Assembly (NCBI GenBank): GCA_014155875.1
Contig: JACEFZ010012588.1
Coordinates: forward strand, 354,001-418,000
Reading direction: 5' to 3'
Length of the DNA stretch: 64,000 nucleotides
Source of the DNA: Cepaea nemoralis
Taxonomy: Eukaryota > Mollusca > Gastropoda > Stylommatophora > Helicidae
Part shown: in pieces, positions 32,802 to 43,524 of the stretch
Position numbering within the stretch: position 1 is the stretch's first letter
Layout of the letters: every line of letters begins with the position of its first letter
Notes under the pieces: generated by a model
Told to the model about the DNA's origin: nothing
Databases searched by the model: none
The model's input: the letters and a program-made list of their open reading frames with translations, nothing else
Position numbers and translations under genes: made by a program

Positions 32802-34442
32802 TCTTATATATAAAAGGCGATCTCCGTCTGTCTGTATGTCCGTATGTCCTTTATGCGTTCGCGAACGGCCCATCCGATTGAGATGAAATTTTCTACACGT
32901 CTTCCTTTCATTCCAGCGCAGCCAACTGTGATATTTTTTTAGTGTGAAATCGGCTGCTTACCCAATATAATTTCATTTTTCATTATAATTTCATATATCT
33001 CAGGGGACTTAACTCTGTAAAAGTTATTTCAAGGGGCATAACTTTTCTGTATAACTTATAGTTATATTGTGGCATCGTTTTCAAAGATTTATAAACTCTT
33101 TGTCCATAGTTATGTACCGGCATATGAGTTATAATAAATAATGATACAATCTTTAAGGCATTTTCAAAGTTTTCATAAAAATAATGCATAATGCATAACA
33201 TTGTAACTCATCTTTTTATGCTTAAAGAATAAATAAATAATAGTTACCTTATCTCTATCAAGTTTGAAGATTTTATATTTCTTTACACTGTCGCAAACTC
33301 TAAGAAGACATGGAACAACTTCAGCCATTATTAACTCTACAGGCATATGCGTTATATTCCTCCTCCTCTCCCCTCCTACCCTCTTCCTCTTCCCCTCCCT
33401 CCTCCTCTTCCCTCTTTCTCCTCCTCCCTCTTCCTCCTCCTGCCTCTTTGCCCTCCTCCTAATTACTCCTCTTCCTTCCCCTCCTCCTCCCCCTACTCCC
33501 TCCTCCTCCTCCCCCTCCCTTCTCCTCCTTCCTCTTCATCCTCCTCCTCCTCCACCATCTCCCTCCTCCTCCCCCTCCAGCATTCTTCTCCTCCCTCCTT
33601 CTCCTTCCATCTTCCTCCTCCCCCTCCTAATCACTCCTCCCTTCTCCTCCTCTCTTCTTCCTCCTCCTCCCTCCTCCATCCTTCCTCCCTCCTCCTCCTC
33701 CTCCTCCCCTGCCTCCTCCTCCCTTATCCCCTCCTCCCCTCCACCTCCTCCTCTTAATCCCTCCTCCTCCCTCCTATTCCTCCCTACTCCTACTCCTCCC
33801 TCCTCCTCTCTACGCCTATCTCTTTCTCCCTCCTCCCTCCTCCACCTCCCTCTTCCTCCTCCCAGCTCCTACTCCTCCTTTTTCTTCTTCTGCTGCTGCC
33901 GCCGCTCCATTTACCCAAGTTAATTGTTGGGTAAGATGTAAAGACCTTTCAAGTGCTCTTTCTAATGCTTTTTGTAAGTTGGTCTTCGTTTATCTAGGTT
34001 GTTCTAACTGCAACCAATAAATGATTAGACAGACAGGCAGACAGACAGACAGACAGACAGGGAGGGAGAGACAGACAGACAGGGAGGGAGAGACAGACAG
34101 ACAGACAGACAGACGGGAGCGGGAACTTATATGACTACTTATATGAATTAAATGAGATGCTCCCCATCAGGGGCTGGGCGAAGCCGAGCAGGGTCAGGCA
34201 GACAGATAGACAGACAGACAGACAGATAGACAGTCGGGAACGGGAACTTATATGACTACTTATATGAATTAAATTAGATGCTCTACACCAGGAGCTGGGC
34301 GATGCCGGGCCGGGCCGGGTCAGACAGACAGACAGACAGACAGATAGTCGGTAACGGGAACGAGAACTTATATGACTACATATATGAATTAAATGAGATG
34401 CTCCCCACCAGGGACTGGGCGAAGCCGGGCCGGGTCAGCTAG
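32802..34442 (+). mobile_element. Non-autonomous Helitron
   Basis: Starts TCTTATATATAAAAGGCGAT directly after an A (32801) and ends GGGTCAGCTAG directly before a T (34443). TC...CTAG ends between A and T, with no target duplication, are the known Helitron signature, and the 5' segment GCGTTCGCGAACGGCCCATC and 3' segment CTGGGCGAAGCCGGGC are typical of animal families. The 3' end block occurs three times in tandem (about 34160, 34285 and 34415), separated by (CAGA)n runs. The interior is a 560-bp CTCCTC-rich tract; no Rep/helicase coding. Confidence 0.72.
33345..33915 (+). repeat. Polypyrimidine (CTC/CCT)n tract
   Basis: About 570 bp of C and T on one strand, forming the middle of the Helitron. 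Pro/Ser/Leu-only frames here are artefacts. Such tracts can form triplex DNA in principle. Confidence 0.95.
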
Positions 34443-34859
34443 TGTATATTATAAATAAGACTGGTTTGTTGCATAAAAAAAGCAATATGTTATATAAAAA
34501 CACCACATTTCTCTAGAAACAACTTCTAAACTACCACTTGATCACATACTAACTAATAAAGAAATATAAAGTAAATGTAAATATAACCTTAAAGAAGTGA
34601 GTGAAGAAACTCTAGTGTGTGGTACAATTCAAAATTCAAACAATTCTAAACTACTAGTTGATCACATACTAACTAATAAAGAAATATAATGTAAATGTAA
34701 TTGTAAAGTAAGTGAAGAAATTCAAGTATGTGATACTATTCTGACATTTATATTCACACATCTATGATCTGTCTGATAAAACTTGCACATTTATAAAGGC
34801 TTTGGTAGCTTCAGAAATGAGCAGACCATTACTTGTAACCACACTATACACCGGGCAAT

Positions 34860-34945
34860 GTGATGTGCACTGACTAGCTGGCATGTTTGCCTGCCGGCCA
34901 CGTGTTCGAATTCCCCTTGAGGTGGGGATGTTTTTATTTTTTCAT
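34860..34945 (+). repeat. tRNA-like SINE head
   Basis: TGACTAGCTGGCATGTTTGC (box A-like) and GTGTTCGAATTCCCC (box B), then a T/A-rich run. No acceptor pairing, so not a tRNA gene. Confidence 0.55.
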
Positions 34946-35224
34946 TAATCTGCCCTCACAGGTGAACCTAGCCTAAAACTGAAAGCAGGAAATTTCACAG
35001 GAAGTAAAAGCACCACATCACACAGCGTGTCAATTATTTTATGCATAAGGGGTTTTGCGCCATGTATCCAATAGGCCTCATGGTGTAAAACAGGATCCTT
35101 TACTTCCATGACCTAACAATGTTACTTCTTTATTCTACTGATCTCATCCACTATTCTTGAGAATTTTAACTTGGAGGCTGAAAAATCTGGACATGCATAT
35201 TTAACTTCTTACCAATAGCCGGTC

Positions 35225-35350
35225 AATAGATGCTTGAAGAAATTGGATGTGTCGCCGAAAGGTGCAAATACTGCAGCTCTGCTGTAAACAGTCACATCGC
35301 AATTACATCCAAAACAGACGTTCCAGATGAACGAATAAGAAGAAGAAATC
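35225..35350 (+). repeat. Dispersed repeat G, copy 2
   Basis: GTCGCCGAAAGGTGCAAATA, TGCAGCTCTGCTGTAAACAG, GATGAACGAATAAGAAGAAG; partner of 28185-28312. Confidence 0.55.
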
Positions 35351-35479
35351 CTATCAGTACATTCAAACATCTCTTTGGCAAAACTTTCTATCATATTTGT
35401 GTTAACATAAAGGAAACGCTCATTTTATAGTTTGAATATATCTAAAATTATTAGTGACAAGATGAGTTAAGCAAACAAG

Positions 35480-35720
35480 TTAGATGTATACCCTTTACAG
35501 GACGTCACAGTCAACTCCATCATTTTTTTTTAGCTGTTTGTGATTTCTTGGCAAGTTTATGTTCAGTAGTTTGCCATTGCTGTCTCAACTATTGGAACTC
35601 ATACCATTGAATGAAAATCAGCGGAATGCAGTCTGATTCCAAATATCCTGCAGCTGTATTGTGACACAAGGGATTGCAAATTTCACCACAAAGCTGGCTA
35701 AGGGAAAAAAGCTCAGATGA
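35480..35720 (-). repeat. SINE family B, copy on minus strand
   Basis: Reverse complement shows GGCAAACTACTGAACATAAA, TTGCCAAGAAATCAC, GACGTCCTGTAAAGGGTAT. The head side (35600-35700) shares ATACAGCTGCAGGATATTTG with 39170-39200. Confidence 0.65.
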
Positions 35721-35851
35721 TAAAGCGAACCAACAGCTTAGATGGGGGATTAAAACAAATAACCACCTAGTGGCCAGCATAAATATAGTAGTTTTACTAA
35801 AATAAAAACATACTTTAGGCAGCATTCTACTTCTGTGATATACCACATATG

Positions 35852-35988
<137 letters not shown>

Positions 35989-36774
35989 TTAATGCCATGA
36001 AATCTTTTTATTGCACACAAACACATGCCTTCATTGTAGTAAAACATTTTAATTATAACTGGCCTTATATTGTATGTAAGATAAACTACTACTTTATAAG
36101 TGCAAAGATGCCATATAAAAACGTGGTTGCTTAAAAACAACATACAAAAAATAAATAAATTAATTAATGCACAGTGACTGCAGCGGAAACTAGGATTGTT
36201 GGGAGAAAGAAACAAATCTGAAGTGAGCAAACATGGGCAGTATAAAAATCATACCTCAGAAAGAAACCATTGTAAAACACAAAAATGACTTTCAAATTAA
36301 AAGAATTTTAAAATAAATATAAATTAAAAAAAAAAATTATGTACATATATTTTATGAATGAAATATCTACAGTATTTATTAATTCATTCATCTGGAGACC
36401 TTTGAAAAACCAGCTCTGTAGCTTTAAATTTTCACATTGTCTAGTGTGTCCCGCAGAACATTTCAGCTGTAAAATCTAACCAGTCAGGTAGAAGTCTACA
36501 AAGGGCTTGGTGTTAGTTGAGTCCCTATGCTCCACTGGGATGTGAAAGGCAGTAGAAGAAGGTGTTCTAAAATCTCTACTTCATCTCTCTACTTCTGGGA
36601 GTGACAATCAAAACCTGGGAGTTTTATTCCCATTTAAAAGTATGGATTAGTAATTGAATATCGGAGACGTTATAATGACATAGCAAACCAATCAGAAATG
36701 GGTTAGTCATTGAGCATCCTCATTGCCCAGGCAGACACAGATTTTTCAGTACAGACACATACAGGGTTATGGAG

Positions 36775-36960
36775 AGTTGACATAAGACAGGAGCCAATAG
36801 TGAGGTGTGATTAGCAAGTTGAAGACAGGAGCCAATAGTGAGATGTGATTAGGAAGTTGAAGACAGGAGCCAATAGTGAGATGTGATTAGGAAGTTGAAG
36901 ACAGGAGCCAATAGTGAGATGTGATTAGGAAGTTGAAGACAGGAGCCAATATTGATATTT
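36775..36960 (+). repeat. 38-bp tandem repeat, about 5 units
   Basis: Unit ACAGGAGCCAATAGTGAGAT plus GTGATTAGGAAGTTGAAG. Confidence 0.9.
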
Positions 36961-37229
36961 GCTTATTGAGCTTCATATAGGAGACAATAATGTCAAATGC
37001 TTATGAAACTTCATAGCATGCCCAAGAACTGTTCAACTTGAGATTTAAAACACAACTTTAAAGCACAATTTGACCATTTAATTTAATAATTCTGGAATGT
37101 TGCAGAAACATGGATAGTGAATTAATATTCTGAGGGTAAAATCGAGGCTTTCAAAATGTGGTCGTAGATGAATCGAAAGAATATCCAGCAGGAGAAGAAG
37201 ACACATAAATAGTTATTACAAAACCTGGG

Positions 37230-37495
37230 ATTGAAGAAAACAGACTGAATGAGATCAAAATAAGACACTTAAGGTATTCAGCTATATAAAGTTCTTTATT
37301 AAATGTGCTGGAGGGAAAAGTGAGAGGGAAGGTGTGCAAAAGGAAGACAATGTTAAATGTAAGTGGACTGTTCATCAAGAGATGGACTAGAAGATGCTTG
37401 TATGAGCGCACCATGAAAATACACGACAGGGGGTGCTGAAAACATATCCTGACTTTCAGTATGGAGAAGGGACTTTATCATGATGATGATTCTTT
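37230..37495 (+). pseudogene. LINE 3' remnant
   Basis: Weak post-RT-like coding in broken frames and an ATGATGATGATT end, in line with the (ATG)n-tailed LINE copies. The region 37500-38035 has no recognised content. Confidence 0.35.
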
Positions 37496-38039
37496 CGGAA
37501 AGTAAAAAGAAATATACATTATGGGACAAAGCTAAATGTCAGTTGAAACACTCCTTCTAATGAAAACTTGAAAAATAAAACAATTTAAAAGTAATTTTGC
37601 AAAATGTCAATGTATATGTGCAAGCATATATGGTAACGTAACATTTGTATTAATTTATCTTACGGAATGGAAGAGCACAAAACATTTTATCAGCCAATAC
37701 AAAACTGGTGCAATCAGTCTTTAAACACTGGCGGAGATGTTAAGGTTAGCGGAAGCAGCTACGGAGCTGTCTCGGTTGGGATGATGACAATCCTCAGAAA
37801 CCACTAAACATTTGTATTAATTTATGTTACAAAATGCTAGATACTATTTGCATAGTAAAAAAAACAAACAAACTGATCAATGGCAGTTAAATAGAATTGG
37901 CAATAATTACATAATCATGTGCACATTATGGGACAATCTTAAATACATGAATCCCAGCTGCAAATGATAACTTGAAAAGGGAATCACATATGATAATCTT
38001 GAAAAGGCTGTCTATATGTATAGACATAATTTGCATAGG

Positions 38040-38260
38040 AAGAAACTAGCTGAGTGGCTGGAATGCTTAATTCTCCTTCAGGAGACCCAGGTTTGAAACC
38101 TCAGTAAGGTGACGATTTTTTTGTCAGAGGCAAAAAGAAAACTCTAATCTGCACTGTTCGCGGTGACTGCACTAGCCAGGCAGCCTGACTTCCTTAGGCT
38201 CAAGACCCCCTGTCCTATACTGCAAGGTACTATAGGCAGTTGATGACAGAGACAAACACT
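38040..38260 (+). repeat. SINE family A, most complete copy
   Basis: Head GCTGAGTGGCTGGAATGC (box A) and CCAGGTTTGAAACCTCAG (box B); body TTTTGTCAGAGGCAAAAAG, CTGTTCGCGGTGACTGCACT, GCTCAAGACCCCC and end TACTGCAAGGTACTATAGGC. The tRNA origin is visible here better than in the other three copies. 38261-39040 is unassigned. Confidence 0.78.
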
Positions 38261-39044
38261 ATCCAATAGTAATTCAGTTTCCAACAGAAGTGACAATATT
38301 TACATATTGATATGTACATTATAAAGGTGAAACTAAATTCTGAATAAATCTCAGCTACAAAAGAGAATCTTGAACCGATTAAGTGTCATAGGATGATTAA
38401 TCATCTTAGGCAACTTCCCATAGCTGGCATGGGCTTATAAATTGCTGAAATGTCATTGCAAAATGTCTCAATTAAAATATCAATACAGTAGTTTTCCCTA
38501 AGCAACCTCTTTCAATGTGATATATAAATCAACATGTCTGCAATCATATTACCAACCTTTAGGTCATAACTGTGATACATCCCTATGTCCAATTTTCCAT
38601 CATCCATTTTTACTTGGTCCAAACCTATTTTGTGTTTGGCATTGAACATGTTAACATGCACTGTATTGTACATGATATTTAACATTTGAATGAATGTATG
38701 TTATAGAATGGAAGACAGGATTTGCATAGATAATGGTAGTTTAGTTTTCAACAAAAGTGGCAATATTTACATTATTAAACATTTTAAATTTATTAGTATG
38801 ACATACAGTTTTATTTGTAGCTGCTTGTTATTTGATAATGGGATTGTTAAATCCTTCTGTCCCAGATGTCCATTGTTTGCTTTCTTTATCCCATAAAATT
38901 GTACGTCAAGTAATAAATAGATGGTCTCGGGTTAAAATAACAAAACTAGGATTCAAAACAAATTAAAGTCCCCATTCTAATGGAACGGGTAAATATAACA
39001 ACTGTCTGGAGTAGAAGGAATTCAGACAAGTAAATCATGTATGA

Positions 39045-39352
39045 GGAGTTGTGGTGGCATACTGATTAGTGTGCTCATATGCCAAGAAAGTTGCCCAGGT
39101 TTAATTCCCATTATAAGGAGGATTATCTCCTCTGACCAGTAAGAAAGGGTTACAAACATGCAAACTGTTTTCGAAACACAGCTGCAGGTGATTTGGGAGC
39201 ACATGCCTTGCTCTGGTTTTTATACAGTGGTATGAGTGCTAGTGGTTCAGAAAGCAGTGGCAAACTATTGAATTTAAACTCACCAAGAAATCATGAACAG
39301 CCAAAAAATGCTGGGGTTTACTGCAGTGTCCTGTAAATGATATGCAACTAAC
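39045..39352 (+). repeat. SINE family B with tRNA-like head
   Basis: Head GGTGGCATACTGATTAGTG (box A-like) and CCAGGTTTAATTCCC (box B); middle CACAGCTGCAGGTGATTTGG; central domain CAGAAAGCAGTGGCAAACTA and end CAGTGTCCTGTAAATGATAT. Confidence 0.72.
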
Positions 39353-39408
39353 TTAAGGCTTTGGGGCTGCGGTATTACGAACTGTGTCCCATAACCTCTT
39401 CGCCACAG

Positions 39409-41390
39409 AGCTGGTAGTGCAATCAGTAGGAAGCTACATATACACGTTAGTGCAATCAGTAGGAGGCTACATATACACGTTAGTGCAATCAGTAGGAAGC
39501 TACATATACACGTTAGTGCAATCAGTAGGAGGCTACATATACACGTTAGTGCAATCAGTAGGAGGCTACATATACACGTTAGTGCAATCAGTAGGAAGCT
39601 ACATATACACGTTAGTGCAATCAGTAGGAAGCTACATATACACGTTAGTGCAATCAGTAGGAAGCTACATATACACGTCAGTGCAATCAGTAGGAAGCTA
39701 CATATACACGTTAGTGCAATCAGTAGGAAGCTACATATACACGTTAGTACAATCAGTAGGAAGCTACATATACACGTTAGTACAATCAGTAGGAAGCTAC
39801 ATATACACGTTAGTGCAATCAGTAGGAAGCTACATATACACGTTAGTGCAATCAGTAGGAAGCTACATATACACGTTAGTGCAATCAGTAGGAAGCTACA
39901 TATACACGTTAGTGCAATCAGTAGGAAGCTACATATACACGTTAGTGCAATCAGTAGGAAGCTACATATACACGTTAGTACAATCAGTAGGAAGCTACAT
40001 ATACACGTTAGTACAATCAGTAGGAAGCTACATATACACGTTAGTACAATCAGTAGGAAGCTACATATACACGTTAGTACAATCAGTAGGAAGCTACATA
40101 TACACGTTAGTACAATCAGTAGGAAGCTACATATACACGTTAGTACAATCAGTAGGAAGCTACATATACACGTTAGTGCAATCAGTAGGAAGCTACATAT
40201 ACACGTTAGTGCAATCAGTAGGAAGCTACATATACACGTTAGTGCAATCAGTAGGAAGCTACATATACACGTTAGTACAATCAGTAGGAAGCTACATATA
40301 CACGTTAGTACAATCAGTAGGAAGCTACATACAGACGTTAGTGCAATCAGTAGGAAGCTACATATACACGTTAGTGCAATCAGTAGGAAGCTACATATAC
40401 ACGTTAGTGCAATCAGTAGGAAGCTACATATACACGTTAGTGCAATCAGTAGGAAGCTACATATACACGTCAGTGCAATCAGTAGGAGGCTACATATACA
40501 TGTTAGTGCAATCAGTAGGAAGCTACATATACATGTTAGTGCAATCAGTAGGAAGCTACATATACATGTTAGTGCAATCAGTAGGAGGCTACATATACAC
40601 GTTAGTGCAATCAGTAGGAGGCTACATATACATGTTAGTGCAATCAGTAGGAGGCTACATATACATGTTAGTGCAATCAGTAGGAGGCTACATATACATG
40701 TTAGTGCAATCAGTAGGAGGCTACATATACACGTTAGTGCAATCAGTAGGAAGCTACATATACACGTTAGTGCAATCAGTAGGAGGCTACATATACACGT
40801 TAGTGCAATCAGTAGGAGGCTACATATACACGTTAGTGCAATCAGTAGGAAGCTACATATACACGTTAGTGCAATCAGTAGGAGGCTACATATACACGTT
40901 AGTGCAATCAGTAGGAAGGCTACATATACACTGTTAGTGCAATCAGTAGGAGGCTACATATACACGTTAGTGCAATCAGTAGGAAGCTACATATACACGT
41001 TAGTGCAATCAGTAGGAAGCTACATATACACGTCAGTGCAATCAGTAGGAGGCTACATATACACGTCAGTGCAATCAGTAGGAGGCTACATATACATGTT
41101 AGTGCAATCAGTAGGAAGCTACATATACACGTCAGTGCAATCAGTAGGAGGCTACATATACACGTTAGTGCAATCAGTAGGAGGCTACATATACATGTTA
41201 GTGCAATCAGTAGGAAGCTACATATACATGTTAGTGCAATCAGTAGGAGGCTACATATACACATCAGTAGGAAGCTACATATACACGTCAGTGCAATCAG
41301 TAGGAGGCTACATATACACGTCAGTGCAATCAGTAGGAAGCTACATATACATGTTAGTGCAATCAGTAGGAGGCTCCACTGAAGATGTCA
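39409..41390 (+). repeat. 33-bp minisatellite, about 60 units
   Basis: Unit GTGCAATCAGTAGGAAGCTA plus CATATACACGTTA. Variants: GGAGGC for GGAAGC, GTACAAT for GTGCAAT, ATGTTA or ACGTCA at the end. Runs of one variant are clustered (GTACAAT around 39750-40320; ATGTTA around 40500-40690). 33 is a multiple of three, so long frames (39384-40937 and 40937-41551, and one on the minus strand) stay open; a 2-base insertion near 40917-40932 shifts them. Not genes. Confidence 0.96.
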
Positions 41391-41874
41391 TGAGTGCAGT
41401 CAAACCAGTGTCCAACGCCTGTGTTATGTGTATGCTAAGAGAGGGAAAGACTGACCACTGTTCCTCTATGCACTCAGGCCTAGACAAATGTGATGGTGCC
41501 AGCACATCACAGACCCATAGTAGGATCTTGCTTTGGGATTTGCTGTTTTAAAATGTACTTTCACACTAATGTATGAAAGTGGATCATGGACACTTAACAA
41601 ATGCCTGGAGTAGAAAGAATTAAGAAAAGTATGTCATGTATGGAAGTGAGAAAAATGAGTTCTAGAATGTTATATGCTGTCCATTCTAATATGTTTGTGA
41701 ATGGTTGACATTTAGTAAACAGAGTAGACAGAAACAGAAGGTCACAGAGATGTGGTTTCTTTGTACAATGCCAAGTATGCCATTGATAACTAAGAAGATT
41801 AATGTATTTACTGCATGAGGTCAATTCATAAAGCCATTTGATTATGCAAATCAGGGGAGGACAGTCGTCATATC

Positions 41875-42005
41875 TGGTCATGCTATGAGAAAAGAGTCTG
41901 GAAAAGATTGTGACAACCTAGAGGATTGAGGATGTTAAAGGCAGAGGTTGATAAGAGGAGAAAATGCTGGATCAGTTTGACAATGTAGCACAGAAGAGGA
42001 CTTCT
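41875..42005 (+). pseudogene. LINE 3' remnant
   Basis: GHAMRKESGKDCDN-like reading followed by GKG-type basic sequence in another frame, a short end of the same post-RT module. 41400-41870 is unassigned. Confidence 0.4.
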
Positions 42006-42019
42006 GTTAATATTAAACA

Positions 42020-42255
42020 GCCGGCTTCGTGGCTTAGAGGTTATGACTTTTCTCCGTAATCTCGTATACTCTCATCGGTAACGTGATGACGGTGAGAATC
42101 AGCAGTGGTTCGAATCGCATTGGTAACTTACGGCGTATGTGAGCCGGCCGCTCAGAAAGCAATGGCAAACTACTGAGCGTAATCTTGCCAAGAAATCAAC
42201 ATACAGCTGAAAGATGCTGGTGTTGACAGCGATGTCCTGTATGGACCAGACAGGT
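42020..42255 (+). repeat. SINE family B, full-length reference copy
   Basis: tRNA-like head CGTGGCTTAGAGGTTATGAC (box A) and AGTGGTTCGAATCGC (box B) 85 bp apart, then the family domain CTCAGAAAGCAATGGCAAAC, TACTGAGCGTAATCTTGCC, AAGAAATCAACATACAGCTG, GTTGACAGCGATGTCCTG. Pol III promoter boxes are recognisable; transcription is inferred only. Confidence 0.8.
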
Positions 42256-42281
42256 GGAGAACGACTAACACAATGACTAAT

Positions 42282-43072
42282 TCAAAACAATGTTTTCCCG
42301 TAGTGAATTTGAATAACGAAGACACAAACAATAGATTGGACGATTTATTGCCTGGCATATTTCGCTGCATTTCGTCAGGTACATACTGCAGAAATCACAC
42401 AACTTACGTGAATTAACTAGATAAATCCTTCAAGTTGAAATATACACATATTCGTTCAGTAATGTCTATTATCTACCACGGTAATTTTAAGCTGACTAAC
42501 ATGTCTTTCTGTTTGCACAATTCTGGCTTGCGTTGATTGATAGCAGTCAAAGAGCCTGTTCCTATGTATGCCACAAACAATTGTATTTACCAATTCACAT
42601 TCAGATACCAGGCCTTCTACATTGGTAGAACAGAGAGACAGCTTAACAAACGAGTGTCAGAACACATACCTCAATGGGTCAACAAGATACAACACACAAG
42701 AGATGCTAGCCTCGTGGGGCCGACACACCGGAAGCTCCCGGCGTCTTCAATTGGTAGGGATATTGTCGAGAGCGGCCATGTGGTTGACAGAGACACTGCC
42801 TTTCGCATGTTGTTTAACACACAAAATACTCGCTTGTTAAAATTTGCAGAAGCAATTATGATCAATCAACGCAAGCCAGAATTGTGCAAACAGAAAGACA
42901 TGTTAGTCAGCTTAAAATTACCGTGGTAGATAATTGACATTATTGTCAATCGCATTACTGTGCGAATATGTGTATATTTCAACTTGAAGGATTTATCTAG
43001 TTAATTCACGTAAGTTATGTGATTTCTGCAGTATGTACCTGACGAGATGCAGCGAAATATGCCAGGAAATAG
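42282..43072 (+). mobile_element. Penelope-like element, 791 bp, with inverted arms and 12-bp target duplication
   Basis: Flanked by ACAATGACTAAT at 42270-42281 and 43073-43084. 42345-42541 is an inverted copy of 42861-43072 (about 200 bp, over 90 percent identical by eye), and the right arm includes the last 20 codons of the GIY-YIG frame. Penelope elements are known for LTR-like ends that may be inverted and for 5' truncation; reverse transcriptase is absent here, only the endonuclease end is left. It was inserted after the SINE at 42020-42255. Confidence 0.8.
42537..42929 (+). CDS. GIY-YIG endonuclease domain of a Penelope-like element (truncated ORF)
   Basis: An open frame of about 130 codons. 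Motifs: CIYQFTF and FYIGRTERQLNKRVSEH (the GIY and YIG parts with the conserved Arg and His), later SSIGRDIVESGHVVD, LLKFAEAIMINQRKP (conserved Glu and Asn), ending SLKLPW and stop. This is the C-terminal domain of Penelope polyproteins; in complete elements it follows RT and nicks target DNA. The annotated start is not a true start: the first residues derive from the left inverted arm, so homology begins near residue 12. Product as such is unlikely to be active in transposition. Confidence 0.75.
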   Translation: MIAVKEPVPMYATNNCIYQFTFRYQAFYIGRTERQLNKRVSEHIPQWVNKIQHTRDASLVGPTHRKLPASSIGRDIVESGHVVDRDTAFRMLFNTQNTRLLKFAEAIMINQRKPELCKQKDMLVSLKLPW

Positions 43073-43084
43073 ACAATGACTAAT

Positions 43085-43246
43085 GTTCATTATGTGGTGC
43101 CTGTGTAGAATAGAAGGACTAAATTGCTATGAAAGAGTCACCAATATGGAGCTCGTGCAGAGAACAAAACAAATACCAGTCAGCCAAGATGTGAGGAAAA
43201 GATGCTGGCATTGGGTAGGACACACACTGAGAACACCTGATATTAG
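43085..43246 (+). pseudogene. LINE post-RT remnant (RTE-like type)
   Basis: Reads RIEGLNCYERVTNMELVQRT and IPVSQDVRKRCWHWVGHTLR, the post-RT segment with the (W)xWxGHTLR signature. Cut on the right by the MITE at 43249. Confidence 0.6.
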
Positions 43247-43248
43247 TA

Positions 43249-43478
43249 AAGGGTGTTTGTAAAGTCTTACTACACTTTGTCTGCAGAACAAATTTGAAAA
43301 ATAAAGTACATGTCATAAAAAATGTGCTCCACAGTACACCATGAAGCAATATGCAGCGACTGGCTGTCATCTGCTGGAGTAATTCTTTGCACTCCAAACA
43401 GAAAGGTGTTAACAGAAGAAAGAATTTTTTCAGATTTGTTCTACATACAAAGTGTAGTGAGACTTTAAAAACACCTGG
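43249..43478. mobile_element. Mariner-type MITE, copy 1
   Basis: Flanked by TA (43247-43248, 43479-43480). Terminal inverted repeats of about 45 bp: left GGGTGTTTGTAAAGTCTTAC, right (reversed) CCAGGTGTTTTTAAAGTCTC, each continuing through ACACTTTGTMTGYAGAACAA. No transposase. A second, shorter member is at 49404-49548. Confidence 0.7.
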
Positions 43479-43524
43479 TATAACAGAAAGTTCCTTGTCT
43501 ATAACCTGCTGTTGTTTGTCCATC

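Noticed and set aside
33345..33915. Helitron coding region (Rep/helicase)
   Set aside because: No HUH or helicase motif in any frame; the interior is simple repeat.
33264..33923. Proline/serine-rich 219-codon protein
   Set aside because: Translation of the polypyrimidine tract inside the Helitron.
39384..41551. Long repetitive protein frames (SVGSYIYTLVQ repeats), and the minus frame 40920-41264
   Set aside because: 33-bp units open in several frames on both strands; no signal peptide or transcript evidence, and a 2-base slip breaks the frame.
42056..42150. Functional tRNA gene
   Set aside because: Boxes are too far apart and the copy continues into the SINE B domain.
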